Part shown: positions 30,240-42,300 of the stretch, in pieces
How the letters are laid out: every line of letters begins with the position of its first letter
How positions within the stretch are numbered: position 1 is the stretch's first letter
Source: Calditrichia bacterium
GTDB taxonomy: Bacteria; Calditrichota; Calditrichia; RBG-13-44-9; J075
DNA length: 64,000 bases
Direction: 5' to 3'
Assembly: GCA_020635015.1 (NCBI GenBank)
Contig: JACKAP010000005.1
Coordinates: forward strand, 124,001-188,000
Translations under genes and position numbers: made by a program
The notes under the pieces: generated by a model
The model's input: only the letters and a program-made list of their open reading frames with translations
Database searches by the model: none
What the model was told of the DNA's origin: nothing

Positions 30240-30338
30240 GCCACGGAGACACAGAGCACACAGAGGTTTTTACGGGTATCAGTTTTCAGTTATCAGTTGT
30301 TAGTCGTTAGTTCTCTGTGATCTCTGTGTCTCCGTGGC
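30240..30338. repeat. Family B palindromic repeat with a family H loop
   Basis: GCCACGGAGACACAGAGCAC begins the left arm (30240-30265), which pairs almost perfectly with 30313-30338. The loop holds the TATCAGTTTTCAGTTATCAG block of family H. It occupies the gap between kdsC and kdsD. Confidence 0.88.
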
Positions 30339-30369
30339 AAAAACCACTTACATTGTCCTGGCGACGCGC

Positions 30370-30921
30370 TCACAAATGCGCCTGGATCGCCTCCACCATC
30401 TCCTCCAGCCGGCCCTGGGCATGGAGGATGAAATCGATCACCTCACGCACGGCTCCCTGCCCCCCGCCGCGGCGGGTGACAAACCCGGCGGTCTCCTTAA
30501 CCGGCTGAGAGGCATTGTGCACCGCCACCGGAAAACCGACTTTACGCAGCACCGGAAGATCTGGAATATCATCGCCCACAAAAGCAATCTCCCCATCGCT
30601 GATGCGTAATTCCTGCTTCAGGCTTTCGTAGGCATTGAGCTTGTCATAGCGCCCCAGGTAGAGCACTTCGACTTTCAGATCTGATGCCCGGTGGCGGATC
30701 GCGTCGCTCTCGCTGGCAGAGATGATGCCGATGCGCAAGCCGGCAAAACGGGCCAGTTTGATGCCGAAACCGTCTAGCGCATTGAAGAACTTCAGCATAT
30801 CGCCACTCTCGCTGTGCACGATCTGCCCCGGGGTCAGCACCCCATCCACATCCAGCAGGAGGGTTTTGACATCCCGGGCGCGCCGGAACATCTCGGGAAT
30901 GCGCTTCGGAGCGCAGATCAT
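30370..30921 (-). CDS. kdsC: 3-deoxy-D-manno-octulosonate 8-phosphate phosphatase
   Basis: This 183-residue HAD-family phosphatase removes phosphate from Kdo-8-phosphate. The nucleophile motif LLLDVDGVLT has Asp24 and Asp26, and the metal motif is IAFVGDDIPDLPVL. It lacks a cap domain, as expected for tetrameric KdsC. It overlaps kdsA by four bases (ATGA), giving translational coupling. Confidence 0.95.
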   Translation of the reverse strand: MICAPKRIPEMFRRARDVKTLLLDVDGVLTPGQIVHSESGDMLKFFNALDGFGIKLARFAGLRIGIISASESDAIRHRASDLKVEVLYLGRYDKLNAYESLKQELRISDGEIAFVGDDIPDLPVLRKVGFPVAVHNASQPVKETAGFVTRRGGGQGAVREVIDFILHAQGRLEEMVEAIQAHL

Positions 30922-31769
30922 CGCCCGCCCTTTCGCTGGCGGATCAACTCATAAAGCTCGCACAGTTGTTCGATCACCGCTGGAAAGTCTGCCAGGGCCA
31001 GCTGGGATCGGGCGTCGCTGAGCGCGCGGGGCGGATCGGGATGCACTTCCATAAACAGGCAACTGACCGCGCCGGTGGCCAGCGCCGCCCGGGCCAGGGG
31101 CAGAATGTATTCCGGCTGTCCCCCGCTGGAGGTGCCTTCCCCCCCGGGAATCTGCACGCTATGGGTGGCGTCATAGACCACCGGATAGCCGCTCTGCGCC
31201 ATGATCAGCAGCCCGCGCATGTCGACCACCAGGTTGCGGTAACCGAAGGTGGTTCCCCGCTCGGTAAGCAGGATATGGCGGTTGCCGGTGCTGGCGACCT
31301 TCTCCGCCGCCCGGGCCATATCTTCCGGGGCCAGGAATTGCCCTTTTTTGATATTGACTGCCCGCCCGGTGCGGCCGGCAGCCAGCAGCAGATCGGTCTG
31401 GCGACAGAGGAAGGCAGGAATTTGCAGCACATCGGCTACTTCCGCCACGACCGGCGCCTCCAGCTCGCTGTGCAGATCGGTCAGCACCGGGAGATCGAAT
31501 TCCTGTTTGACCTTGCCGAGAATCCGCAGCGCTTCGGCAAACGGCAAGCCGGTAAAGCCGCTGATGGAGGTGCGGTTGGCCTTTTTATAGGACGATTTAA
31601 AAATATATTGCACCGGCAGATCACGCAAGGCCTTCATGATCGCTTCCGCAGTCTGGAGAATCATCGACTCATTCTCCACTACGCAAGGCCCGGCGACCAG
31701 GGTCAGCGGCTGACCCGGGCCGATGCGCAGCGGGCCGACTTCTACTGGTGATACGGTTCTTTCTGGCAT
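30918..31769 (-). CDS. kdsA: 2-dehydro-3-deoxyphosphooctonate aldolase (Kdo-8-phosphate synthase)
   Basis: This 283-residue enzyme condenses phosphoenolpyruvate and arabinose-5-phosphate to Kdo-8-phosphate. Family motifs are LVAGPCVVENE, FKSSYKKANRTSI, PVLTDLHSE, IPAFLCRQTDLL and LLTERGTTFGYRNLVVDMR. The Asn in the FGYxNLVVDMR motif replaced by Arg, and Cys in GPCV, may help decide between metal-dependent and metal-independent classes, but this needs an alignment. It is coupled to kdsC and sits after pyrG, separated by a family F palindrome. Confidence 0.95.
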   Translation of the reverse strand: MPERTVSPVEVGPLRIGPGQPLTLVAGPCVVENESMILQTAEAIMKALRDLPVQYIFKSSYKKANRTSISGFTGLPFAEALRILGKVKQEFDLPVLTDLHSELEAPVVAEVADVLQIPAFLCRQTDLLLAAGRTGRAVNIKKGQFLAPEDMARAAEKVASTGNRHILLTERGTTFGYRNLVVDMRGLLIMAQSGYPVVYDATHSVQIPGGEGTSSGGQPEYILPLARAALATGAVSCLFMEVHPDPPRALSDARSQLALADFPAVIEQLCELYELIRQRKGGR

Positions 31770-31815
31770 AATCTACATCACATCCATCTTGCTTTGGCGC
31801 GGCCATGCCGCGACC

Positions 31816-31920
31816 AAATGGTAAATGCTTAATGGTAAATGGTAAATGCTCACTGCTCAATGATAAAAATGGGAAATGAACACAATGAGAATTGAGCATT
31901 TACCATTAAGCATTGAGCAT
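31816..31920. repeat. Palindromic intergenic repeat, GGTAAATGC phrase (family F)
   Basis: The left arm (31816-31862) repeats AATGGTAAATGCT-like phrases, and the right arm (31891-31920) has TTGAGCATTTACCATTAAGC. The right arm ends within three bases of the pyrG stop codon. It fills the gap between pyrG and kdsA. Confidence 0.88.
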
Positions 31921-31922
31921 TA

Positions 31923-34307
<2,385 letters not shown>

Positions 34308-34311
<4 letters not shown>

Positions 34312-34595
34312 TTAATCACCTTTGGCACCTTAAAAAAACCGTCCTTGCGATCCGGCGCATTGCCCAGGGCTGTTTCCACCGGCAGCGAAGGCCCGGTTTC
34401 GTCGGCGCGCATGACGTTGGTAATTTCACTGGCATGACTGAGCGGCTCAATATCTGCGGTATCCAGTTCATTGAGTTTTTCGATATAGCCCAGAATGGTA
34501 GCCAATTCTCCGGCCAGGCGTTTTTTTTCTTCCGGTGAGAAACTCAATTTGGCAAGCCGGGCGATATGCTCAACCAGCTCCAGTGAAATTTGCAT
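34308..34595 (-). CDS. gatC: Aspartyl/glutamyl-tRNA amidotransferase subunit C
   Basis: This 95-residue GatC has HIARLAKLSFSPEEKKRLAG at the N-terminus and a C-terminal part with PVETALGNAPDRKDGFFKVP, both typical. GatC stabilises the GatA-GatB complex, which converts Glu-tRNA(Gln) and Asp-tRNA(Asn) to the amides. gatA and gatB are not in this window, so gatC is separate from them here. It is the first gene of the Kdo/Lpt operon. Confidence 0.93.
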
Positions 34596-34703
34596 CGATT
34601 GCCTCGAACCGTGTTAATAAATACACACTTTCACAATTGAGAAAATTAAGGAATCATGGTTCTAAAAACAACTAGTAATACGAATAAAAAATACGGCATA
34701 AAA

Positions 34704-34734
34704 AAACCGGATATTTCAGGGAAATATCCGGTTT
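34704..34734 (-). terminator. Rho-independent terminator after the M23 peptidase gene
   Basis: AAACCGGATATTTC (34704-34717) and its perfect complement (34721-34734) form a 14-bp stem with a 3-base loop. On the minus strand it runs into six to seven T. It separates the M23 peptidase from the gatC operon. Confidence 0.92.
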
Positions 34735-34787
34735 GGAGATGTTTTTAGGGGTCAATCCCGGCGGGTTACAGCGCCCGCGCCGGCATT

Positions 34788-35711
34788 TCAATAATGAGAT
34801 TCGTCATCCAGGAAGAAATCCATCGGATTGAGCGGTTTGCCGTCGAAGCGCACTTCGTAGTGCAGGTGAGAACTGGTGGCGAGGCCGGTGCTGCCCACTT
34901 CGCCAATCTTGTCGCCCCGCTTCACCCGCTGGCCCTTGCGCACATAGATCTTGCGCAGGTGGCCGTAGGAGGTTTCGTAGCCATATTTATGGTCGATGCT
35001 GATATAGAGCCCGTAGCCGGCATTGCGGCCCGCCATCACGATGGTGCCGTCAGCCGGGGCAATGATCGGGGTGCCGCGGTTGGTCGCCAGGTCGATTCCC
35101 TTATGAAAATGAAGCCTTTTGCGAATAGGGTGGATACGATTGCCGAAGGGGCTGGAGATATAGGCATTTCGCACCGGTTTTAACGCCGGCAGGTAGCGCA
35201 GGGAGTCCTGCCGCCGCTCGACCGTGGTGAGCAGCTTTTGATAGCTCTCCTTTTCCAGACGGATCTCCCGCTCCAGCTTCTTCAGCAGGTTGAGGTTATC
35301 GAACAACTCGCCGCCGAAGGACAATTCCGCACTACTCAGCAGGCTACTCACATCCGGATCAGCCCCCCCGATACCAACCTGGCGCACATCGGAATTAATC
35401 GCCGGCAGATCCAGCATGGTACGGATCTGATCATCCCGTTGCTCGATATGGTCAATACTGCTGCGCAGAGTGGTGATTTGTTCGGCAATGCCTTTTAACT
35501 CGGTCTTCAGAAGATCATTTTCTTTCTTGAGGTTGGAAATCTTGGAGTTCTGGCTAAAATCGACAATAAAATCAACTGAATACTTCAGTGCAAATGCGAT
35601 AAACAGAATTGACAATACAACCATTAAAACAATTTTTGAGATCGATAAGTGAAATTCTTTGACGCCGGATGTCTTCGGATTCATGTAGATCAATAACGGC
35701 TTCTTCTTCAT
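34788..35711 (-). CDS. M23-family peptidoglycan peptidase, membrane-anchored
   Basis: The protein is 307 residues with a single N-terminal membrane helix (about 25-48) and a periplasmic coiled coil (about 55-105). The C-terminal LytM domain has HKGIDLATNRGTPIIAPADG, with the zinc ligands His and Asp, and HLHYEVRF with the HxH pair. All four zinc-site residues are present, so it should be active on peptide cross-links. The coiled-coil-LytM order resembles cell-wall hydrolases and bactofilin-linked peptidases; no bactofilin gene is seen here. It is followed by a strong terminator and appears to be a single-gene unit. Confidence 0.93.
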   Translation of the reverse strand: MKKKPLLIYMNPKTSGVKEFHLSISKIVLMVVLSILFIAFALKYSVDFIVDFSQNSKISNLKKENDLLKTELKGIAEQITTLRSSIDHIEQRDDQIRTMLDLPAINSDVRQVGIGGADPDVSSLLSSAELSFGGELFDNLNLLKKLEREIRLEKESYQKLLTTVERRQDSLRYLPALKPVRNAYISSPFGNRIHPIRKRLHFHKGIDLATNRGTPIIAPADGTIVMAGRNAGYGLYISIDHKYGYETSYGHLRKIYVRKGQRVKRGDKIGEVGSTGLATSSHLHYEVRFDGKPLNPMDFFLDDESHY

Positions 35712-36014
35712 TCCTCAATACCCCTGTCTGCTTTTTTTCCAAATGTGTCTTACGTCACCCTAATCGTAGCAAAAAGTAACGAAAATATAAATTTTTGTCA
35801 ATACTTCATATAAATTATATTTATAAACATTCAATTTTTATGAATGATGACATTTTCAACATATTCCTGCAACATGACATATCCGCTGTTTGGGCGGATA
35901 TTACTCGCATTCTATGTGGATATGAATACAGGACAAAAATAAAAATGTGGTAAGGGAATCGTTATTAGGTAAGTCACATAAAAGCGAATGAGATTATAGA
36001 TATAGGTCTGTTTT
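35712..36014. other. AT-rich intergenic region, 303 bases
   Basis: No gene is seen. A short inverted repeat, ATATCCGC (35879-35886) with GCGGATAT (35894-35901), is the only structure. The AT-rich stretch upstream of the M23 peptidase probably holds its promoter, but no clear -35/-10 pair stands out. Confidence 0.5.
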
Positions 36015-36410
36015 TTATTGAAATAAAGCTTTAATGCTCCCCCAGGTTTTCGCAAAACTGCTTATTTTGGGTATCACTGAGATCGGCTCGGAAAGTTGAA
36101 ATGTGCCGTCGCTGTTCCGGATACGCAGGCGGTAGTAGAAGATCGTTTTCACATCGGAGAGATTGGTGTCGATGAATTCATACGCGCTGTTGCTGCCGGT
36201 GGGAGCCACTTCACCTACCGGGAGAAAGTCTTTATTATTGGTGCTTCTTTGCACGATAAAGAGATCGACATTCTCCTCCAGGCCGGTTTTCCAGTTCAGG
36301 ATGATCTTATTGGCAGAGGGCTCACCGCTGAATTCTAAAATCACCGTATTGGCATAAAGCGCTGCTGCCAAAACCAGGATGCTGCCCAATGTGATCAAGC
36401 TCTTTTTCAT
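36015..36410 (-). CDS. Small secreted protein with fibronectin III-like fold
   Basis: This 131-residue protein has a signal peptide cut near ALYA. The remaining 110 residues look like one Fn3-like beta-sandwich: NKIILNWKTGLEENVDLFIV, FLPVGEVAPTGSNSAYEFID and IFYYRLRIRNSDGTFQLSEP. This pattern is common in FCB secreted proteins, usually just before a sorting domain. Here no sorting domain follows; the sequence ends 22 residues after the Fn3 part. It may be a stand-alone periplasmic or surface binding domain, or a shortened relative of a larger protein. Confidence 0.75.
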   Translation of the reverse strand: MKKSLITLGSILVLAAALYANTVILEFSGEPSANKIILNWKTGLEENVDLFIVQRSTNNKDFLPVGEVAPTGSNSAYEFIDTNLSDVKTIFYYRLRIRNSDGTFQLSEPISVIPKISSFAKTWGSIKALFQ

Positions 36411-36490
36411 ATATCCGTTTTTACCTGCGATTATAAGCGTCCTAAATTAAATGCTGATAATTTGAAAAACAAGCACTGTTTTAATTGATT

Positions 36491-36625
36491 CGCTCATATT
36501 GAGCACCGTGTAATGTTTTATCGCATGGGGCATAGCGCATGGGGCATGGCGCCGTATTGTGCAAGCGCAGGTTCCGACACCCGCACGGTAATACCCCATG
36601 CCCTTTGCCCTTTGCCCCATGCATA
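36491..36625 (-). repeat. ATGGGGC-phrase repeat element (family G), copy 2
   Basis: The flank 36491-36514 matches copy 1's flank (18927-18950) on the same strand. The palindromic core (about 36523-36625) matches copy 1's core on the opposite strand at more than 90% over its centre. The element lies between the patatin gene stop and the Fn3-like gene. Confidence 0.9.
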
Positions 36626-36637
36626 AATAATCGACGA

Positions 36638-39313
36638 TCAAAAATCAAATCCCAGCGAGAAATAAAAAATCCGCCGCTGCCCGGAGACGTTGCCATAGGT
36701 AAATTGGATCGGGCCGAGGAGGGAATTGATCGCCAGGGAGGCGGATACCGACTGCAGGAAATCTTCCCCTTCGATGCGGTCGTCCGGGCGTTCCCAGGAG
36801 GCACCAATGGCGTAACTCCCGATTAAATAAGCATCTACCGGCAATCCCGGTGAAATCTCCCAGCGCCAATCAAGGCCGGTCTGAATGAACTGCCGCCCGA
36901 ACTTCTCCCGGTTATGCAGCCCGGCGAAATGGTTCTGCCCGCCGAAGAAAAAATACTCCGCAAAGGGCAGGGTCAAATCTGCGCTGCCGACATACAGATA
37001 GGGATGGTAATTCATCACCTCTAGCAGGGGATAATATCCTTCCAGACCCAGAAAAATTTTGGTGAAGGGCACGCTGCTGCCCAGCAATTGCGAATTTCCC
37101 GCCTCCCAGTACCAGCGATTGTAGATACCCCGGTCCGGAAAGGGCAGCTTATCGCGCTTATCTACCACCGAACGAACCGCCACCGAGCGGATCTGTAAAT
37201 CGCTTTGATAGGCAAACTGCGGATCGGTAGAGCTCACATCGATACTCTCCAGCCGCAGTTCGGCCGAGATCAGCCCCAACCGCTCGATCTGCTGGCCCAC
37301 CACAAATTTCCATCCCCGCCGGGTGGTGGTATAGTCCTTTTCCCGGATAAAGTCGCGGTAAAAACGATCCTGCTGCTCCCGATAAAAGAAGGTAAGACTC
37401 GAAGTCAGGTAGGTGTTAAACAGACGCACCGTATAAAACTGCACCTCGGCCCGACGCTCAAAATCGCCGGCGGAGCCGAACAGCTTTAGTTTGATATCGG
37501 TGCCCAGCAGATTGTCTTCCAGAAGTTCGACAAATCCGGTGGTGCGCCGTTCCAGGGAATAGTTCGCTCCCAGCCGGGCCAGGAGGTATTTGCGCTCCTT
37601 CACCTTAATGATCACATCGTATTCCCGGCGATTTTTTTTCAGGTTGATCAATACCCGGTCAAACAGGCTGGTACTGTATATGTTCTGGATCCCTTCGCTG
37701 GCTGCAGACGCCCGGAATACATCCCCGCGCTTCAGCGGGAACTCCCGCAGGATCACAAAATTACGGGTGACATCATTGCCGACAATGCGCACTTCATTGA
37801 TGAAACCCTCATCAACCAGCACATCCAACTCGCCGTTTTCCGCCTGATAGCGGATCTCGCTGATCGCCGCCAGGGAATAGCCCGCTCCAATCAGGGTGTT
37901 TCTCAGTGTATCGATGCGCGCAAATAAATCATTAATATTGAGCGGACGCCCGGCGATTTCCGCAGCGGCGGCACGATAGAACGAATCCGGCAGCAGCCCA
38001 TGATGGCGGAAATTTACCTGGTTCACCCGGGGAAAGGCATCCAGGTGATAGGTGATACGCCGCGCCTCCGGCGGACCTTCCACCCGGGCATACACGTTTT
38101 CGAAGAAACCGCTTTCATACAATGCCGTCAAATCCCGGTAAATATCTCCCCGGTAGAGCGTCTGGCCATAACGGGCCCGGCACATCGCCGAGAAGCTCTC
38201 CGGCAGCAACGCCGCCCCGCCCCCGGCAAGCTGCACTACCGAGGCCCGGCCGATATACACATCCTGGTCACGGGGGAAATCCCGGCGCACCGCCATCAGA
38301 TTTTTCAGGGAATCGGCAATTTCCCGCCCGCTGCGGTACCCAATCGCAATCAGTTCGTCGGCCATGCGGAAATCGCCGCCCTTGTAAGCTTCCAATGCCG
38401 GCTGAATCAGCACATCCGCCTGCAGGCGGCTCTCCTCGGTGGGATTTTTCATCATGATCGAGGTCACCTGATCCGCAATCTCCCAGGGTGCGCCGATCTC
38501 CTCGCGCCGGCGTAGATCGGAGGTGGCGTCGACGGCGATCACCATATCCGCTCCCTGCTGAATGGCGACATCCACCGGAAGATTATCGGTGATGCCGCCA
38601 TCCACCAGCCACTTACCGTCAATTTCCACCGGGGCAAAGAGCAGGGGAAACGCCATGCTGGCGTTGATCGCCTCTGCCAGATCGCCTTTCCCCAGCACCA
38701 CCTTCTCGCCGCTGACCAGATCGGTGGCCACCGCCCGGAAGGGCACCCGCAAACGATCAAAATTATCCGCGGCCTGGAAATTTGCCCCCAGCAAATGGTT
38801 GTAAAAAGTCTGAAAGATCTTTTGTCCCTGGGAAATCGAAGCGGGAATCGCGGGCAGCAGCCCGTCAAAGCGGAACTGCAGGATATGACGGCGGGGGATA
38901 TGCTTCTGCGCCCAGAAAAGCTGGTTGCGGTAGGCCTGATCGACAAAGATACTATTCCAGTCGATCTCCTGAACGATCCGGCGAATTTCCTCCGCGCTGA
39001 AACCGGCGGCATAAAATCCGCCCACGATGCTGCCGATGCTGGTACCCACGATCAGGTCGATGGGAATCTGATACTCCTCAAAAGCCTTGAGCACCCCGAT
39101 ATGGGCAAATCCCCGGGCGCCGCCGCCGCTAAGCACCAGCGCCACCCGCATATGTTTCAAAGGTTGATAGCGGAGGTTTTCCACGGGATAGGCCGGCTCA
39201 CCGGCTGTTTCCAGGTGAATGACCATTGGCGATCCGGGAGGATCTGCGGGAAAAATACGCCCGCTAATCCCGAGGATCAGGAAAACCCACAGTAGACGAA
39301 AAAGCATCATCAT
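36638..39313 (-). CDS. Patatin-like phospholipase fused to POTRA and outer-membrane barrel (PlpD type)
   Basis: The protein is 891 residues with a signal peptide. The patatin domain (about 55-300) has the oxyanion loop GGGARGF, the nucleophile elbow GTSIGS (Ser92) and the Asp in DGG (Asp238). POTRA-like repeats (about 400-560) lead into a C-terminal beta barrel of the Omp85 family, ending in a phenylalanine after alternating aromatic residues (FYFSLGFDF). This is a type Vd autotransporter layout, in which the barrel exports the lipase to the cell surface; release depends on cleavage. It starts five bases after the DUF4175 gene and is probably cotranscribed with it and with DUF4159. Confidence 0.92.
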   Translation of the reverse strand: MMMLFRLLWVFLILGISGRIFPADPPGSPMVIHLETAGEPAYPVENLRYQPLKHMRVALVLSGGGARGFAHIGVLKAFEEYQIPIDLIVGTSIGSIVGGFYAAGFSAEEIRRIVQEIDWNSIFVDQAYRNQLFWAQKHIPRRHILQFRFDGLLPAIPASISQGQKIFQTFYNHLLGANFQAADNFDRLRVPFRAVATDLVSGEKVVLGKGDLAEAINASMAFPLLFAPVEIDGKWLVDGGITDNLPVDVAIQQGADMVIAVDATSDLRRREEIGAPWEIADQVTSIMMKNPTEESRLQADVLIQPALEAYKGGDFRMADELIAIGYRSGREIADSLKNLMAVRRDFPRDQDVYIGRASVVQLAGGGAALLPESFSAMCRARYGQTLYRGDIYRDLTALYESGFFENVYARVEGPPEARRITYHLDAFPRVNQVNFRHHGLLPDSFYRAAAAEIAGRPLNINDLFARIDTLRNTLIGAGYSLAAISEIRYQAENGELDVLVDEGFINEVRIVGNDVTRNFVILREFPLKRGDVFRASAASEGIQNIYSTSLFDRVLINLKKNRREYDVIIKVKERKYLLARLGANYSLERRTTGFVELLEDNLLGTDIKLKLFGSAGDFERRAEVQFYTVRLFNTYLTSSLTFFYREQQDRFYRDFIREKDYTTTRRGWKFVVGQQIERLGLISAELRLESIDVSSTDPQFAYQSDLQIRSVAVRSVVDKRDKLPFPDRGIYNRWYWEAGNSQLLGSSVPFTKIFLGLEGYYPLLEVMNYHPYLYVGSADLTLPFAEYFFFGGQNHFAGLHNREKFGRQFIQTGLDWRWEISPGLPVDAYLIGSYAIGASWERPDDRIEGEDFLQSVSASLAINSLLGPIQFTYGNVSGQRRIFYFSLGFDF

Positions 39314-39318
39314 TGCTA

Positions 39319-42300
39319 TCAGGGCGCGGGCGGTTGCGGTTGCCGTGACAGAATCTCGTAATAGGATTTGATAAATTCCCGGTATTCCGGCGAATAGCCT
39401 TCCTTGAGCGCATCGAGCATTTCCTTGCGCAGTTTGTTCTCCCGCTCCAGCAACTCCTGCTTGATCTCGGGGGGCGACTTGGCCAGCACATTGTCTTCCC
39501 GTTCCGACTGGCGTTTGCGGGAATATTCCCGCTCCCGTACCGATTTCTGGGCGTCGAGCATCCGGGAGAGGATCCGCTGCTGCCGTTCGATCACACTGCG
39601 ATTGAGATTTTGCTTTTGCAGGTCATCGATTACCTTCTCCATCTCTTCTCCCAGTTCTCCCAGCCGCCCCAGCATGTCCTTCTGGTTGCCGCCGCCATGC
39701 TGCTGGTTCATCTTTTCCAGCGACTGGCGGATCATTTCCTGCTGGGCCGCCAGGCGGGCCATCCCTTCGGAAGAGAGCTGCATCTTGCCTTGCCCCTGCT
39801 GCTGGAACATGCCCATGCTCTGCTGATTCAACTGCCCCTGCTGACCGGCCATCTGCTGCAATTGCTGCATCATTTCCTCAAACCCGGAGGCGCTGCCGGC
39901 CATCTGAAGCTGGTTCATGGCACTTTGCATCTGCATGATCGCCTGATTGAGGCTGGCCATCGCCTTCTGCTGGGATTGGGCGGCATTGCGCAGATTGCGG
40001 TTCTCCAGGCTCTGTATCGCCCGGTCCATTTCCTCGCGCATCTCCGAAAGCACCTGGTTCATTTGCGGCGACATGAAGAAGGTCTGCTTGGAGATATCCA
40101 GCACCTGCTGGATAATCTGGTTGGTATTCTCCTGCATCTGCGACTGCCGGCGGGCGATGTCGGTGATCTGCGGTGAGGCGACATTGATCTGCGAGGTGTT
40201 GTCCATCAGCTGCTCCTGCTGGAAGGAGGCACGCAGCATATCATTCTGCGCCTTCTCCATCGCCTGCATCACCTCTTGCTTCTGGGCATTGTTCATATTG
40301 CTCTGGGCCTGCTGCATCATGCTCTGGAGCATTTGCAACTGCTGCTCCAACTTCTGCCCGCTCTTTTGAGCCTGTTGCTGCTGCCCGCCCTGCATCTGCT
40401 GCTGCATCTGCTGCATCTGGCTTTGCAACTGCTGCTGATCCATAAATTCCTGCGCCTGCTGCAGATCCTGCGCCGTCTCGGCCATTTGTTCCTGAAAGTC
40501 TTTCACCGCTTCCTGCAGTTGCGACTCAAAGAAATCGGTATTTTTTTCCAGATTTTGCTCTTTGCTGGTCAGCTGTTCCTGAAGGGTCTCGTCGGGATTT
40601 TCCTTCCCGAGCTCCTGGTTGATCTCGCTCTGTTCTTCGGCGAGCTTCTCGGCCATCTTGGCGAGCTGGTCCATCTTCTGCTCCATCTCCACCCGTTTGA
40701 ACAGCTCATAGGTGCGCTCGATGCGCTGCTCGAACTCCTCCATGGAGAGCTGGAACTGCTCCATCGCCTGTTTAACTTCATCCATATCGGTTTTTTCCAG
40801 GGCGTCCTGAAGCTTTTTCATCGCCTCCTGCAACTCCTCCGAGGCCATCTCCTGGAACATCTTCTGAAGCTCAAAATATTTCTCCAGAGTTTCCGGGCTG
40901 AGCATATCCTGGGCGTCGAGGTCTTTAACCAGCTCTTCCAACTGCTGCTGCACGTCTTTCAGGCGGTCCATCGACTGTTGCTGTTTTTCCATCTGTTCCT
41001 GGATCTGCTGCTTGCGCTCCCAGCTCAGCTCATCTTCCCGCTTCATCTCCCGGTTGATCTCTTCCAGCTTTTCCTTAAGCTCGCGGGTCTGCTGCGCCAC
41101 ATCTTCGGTGTTCTCCAGTTGTTCCCCCGCCCGCTCTTCGGCGTTCTGCAGGATCTCCATCATCGAGGGCAGGCGCAGCACGAAGGTTTTGCTGCGGGCG
41201 AACTTGGGGCCTGTAATCACATCGTTATCATATACTTCCGCATAATACTCGATATAATCCTCCGGGATCAGGAAAAATCCCGAGATGTCCCAGCGATAGT
41301 CGCTAATGGCGCGATTTTGATCGATTTTCTGATAGGGCAGTGCCTGGCTGAAGCTGACCGTATCGCCCTTCGAGCCGGCCCGGATATGGTGGCCTTTGAG
41401 CAGCAGCTTGCTAAAGCCGAAATCGTCGCGGAGGTTGATCAGCAACGGCACCTCCAATTCATCGCCCAGATCCAGGTCTTCCCCCGGTTTGGCGATCTCC
41501 ACAAACGGATGCTCGTCGGAGAGGGCAAAAACGGAATACTGCACCGGCTGGTAGTTGACGATGCCGTCACGGTCCTGGATCTGGATCTGATATTGATCGT
41601 CGCGGGTGACCGCAAACTGCCCCTGCGCGCGATTTTCCTGCACCGTCAGTTCGACCTTGCTGGAATCGCGAAAACGGATCCAGGCCTGGGCCAGCGATTT
41701 ATTGGCCAGCACCTCCACCCCGACCGCCGTTCCGGCGAGGGCGGTGATCTCCCCATTGTTGGGGGGAAGCAGCACCTCGCTTAGCCCGGTGTAGGGCGGA
41801 AAGGTCAGCTTCACCTGCAGCTCCCGGATAAACGGCCGGTCTTTGACCAGCACCCGGCCTCGCTCGCTGACCGCCAGGCGGTTGCGGAAACTGGAATGTT
41901 CGATGCTGCCTTCGAACCAATAAGTGAAGCTGGTCTTTACATGGTGGATCGGATAGACAAAGTTTTTTCCGCTGAGGACATTGAGCTCCAGCCGCTCGGT
42001 CTGGATCGAATCTGCCGTCGGCGACTGGCTTTGCACCACCAGCCAGAGTTTTTGCGGTGCAACGCCTTCATAAGCGCCGCGCAGCTCTACCGAGGCATTC
42101 TTCAGCGCGGTCATCTCTCCAGACAGGTTTTTCAGGGTCAGCGGCAGGGGATCTTCGAAGGAGCGCGTGGGGTACACCACCTTCAACATTGCCTGGCTCA
42201 CCGAAGCGGGAAAAATCAGCAGCAGGAGCAGCAGCACCGTAAAGGCGGTCAGCAGCCGGCCGGCAGTATGCTTCAGGATCGCCGGCGAGAGGATATTGGA

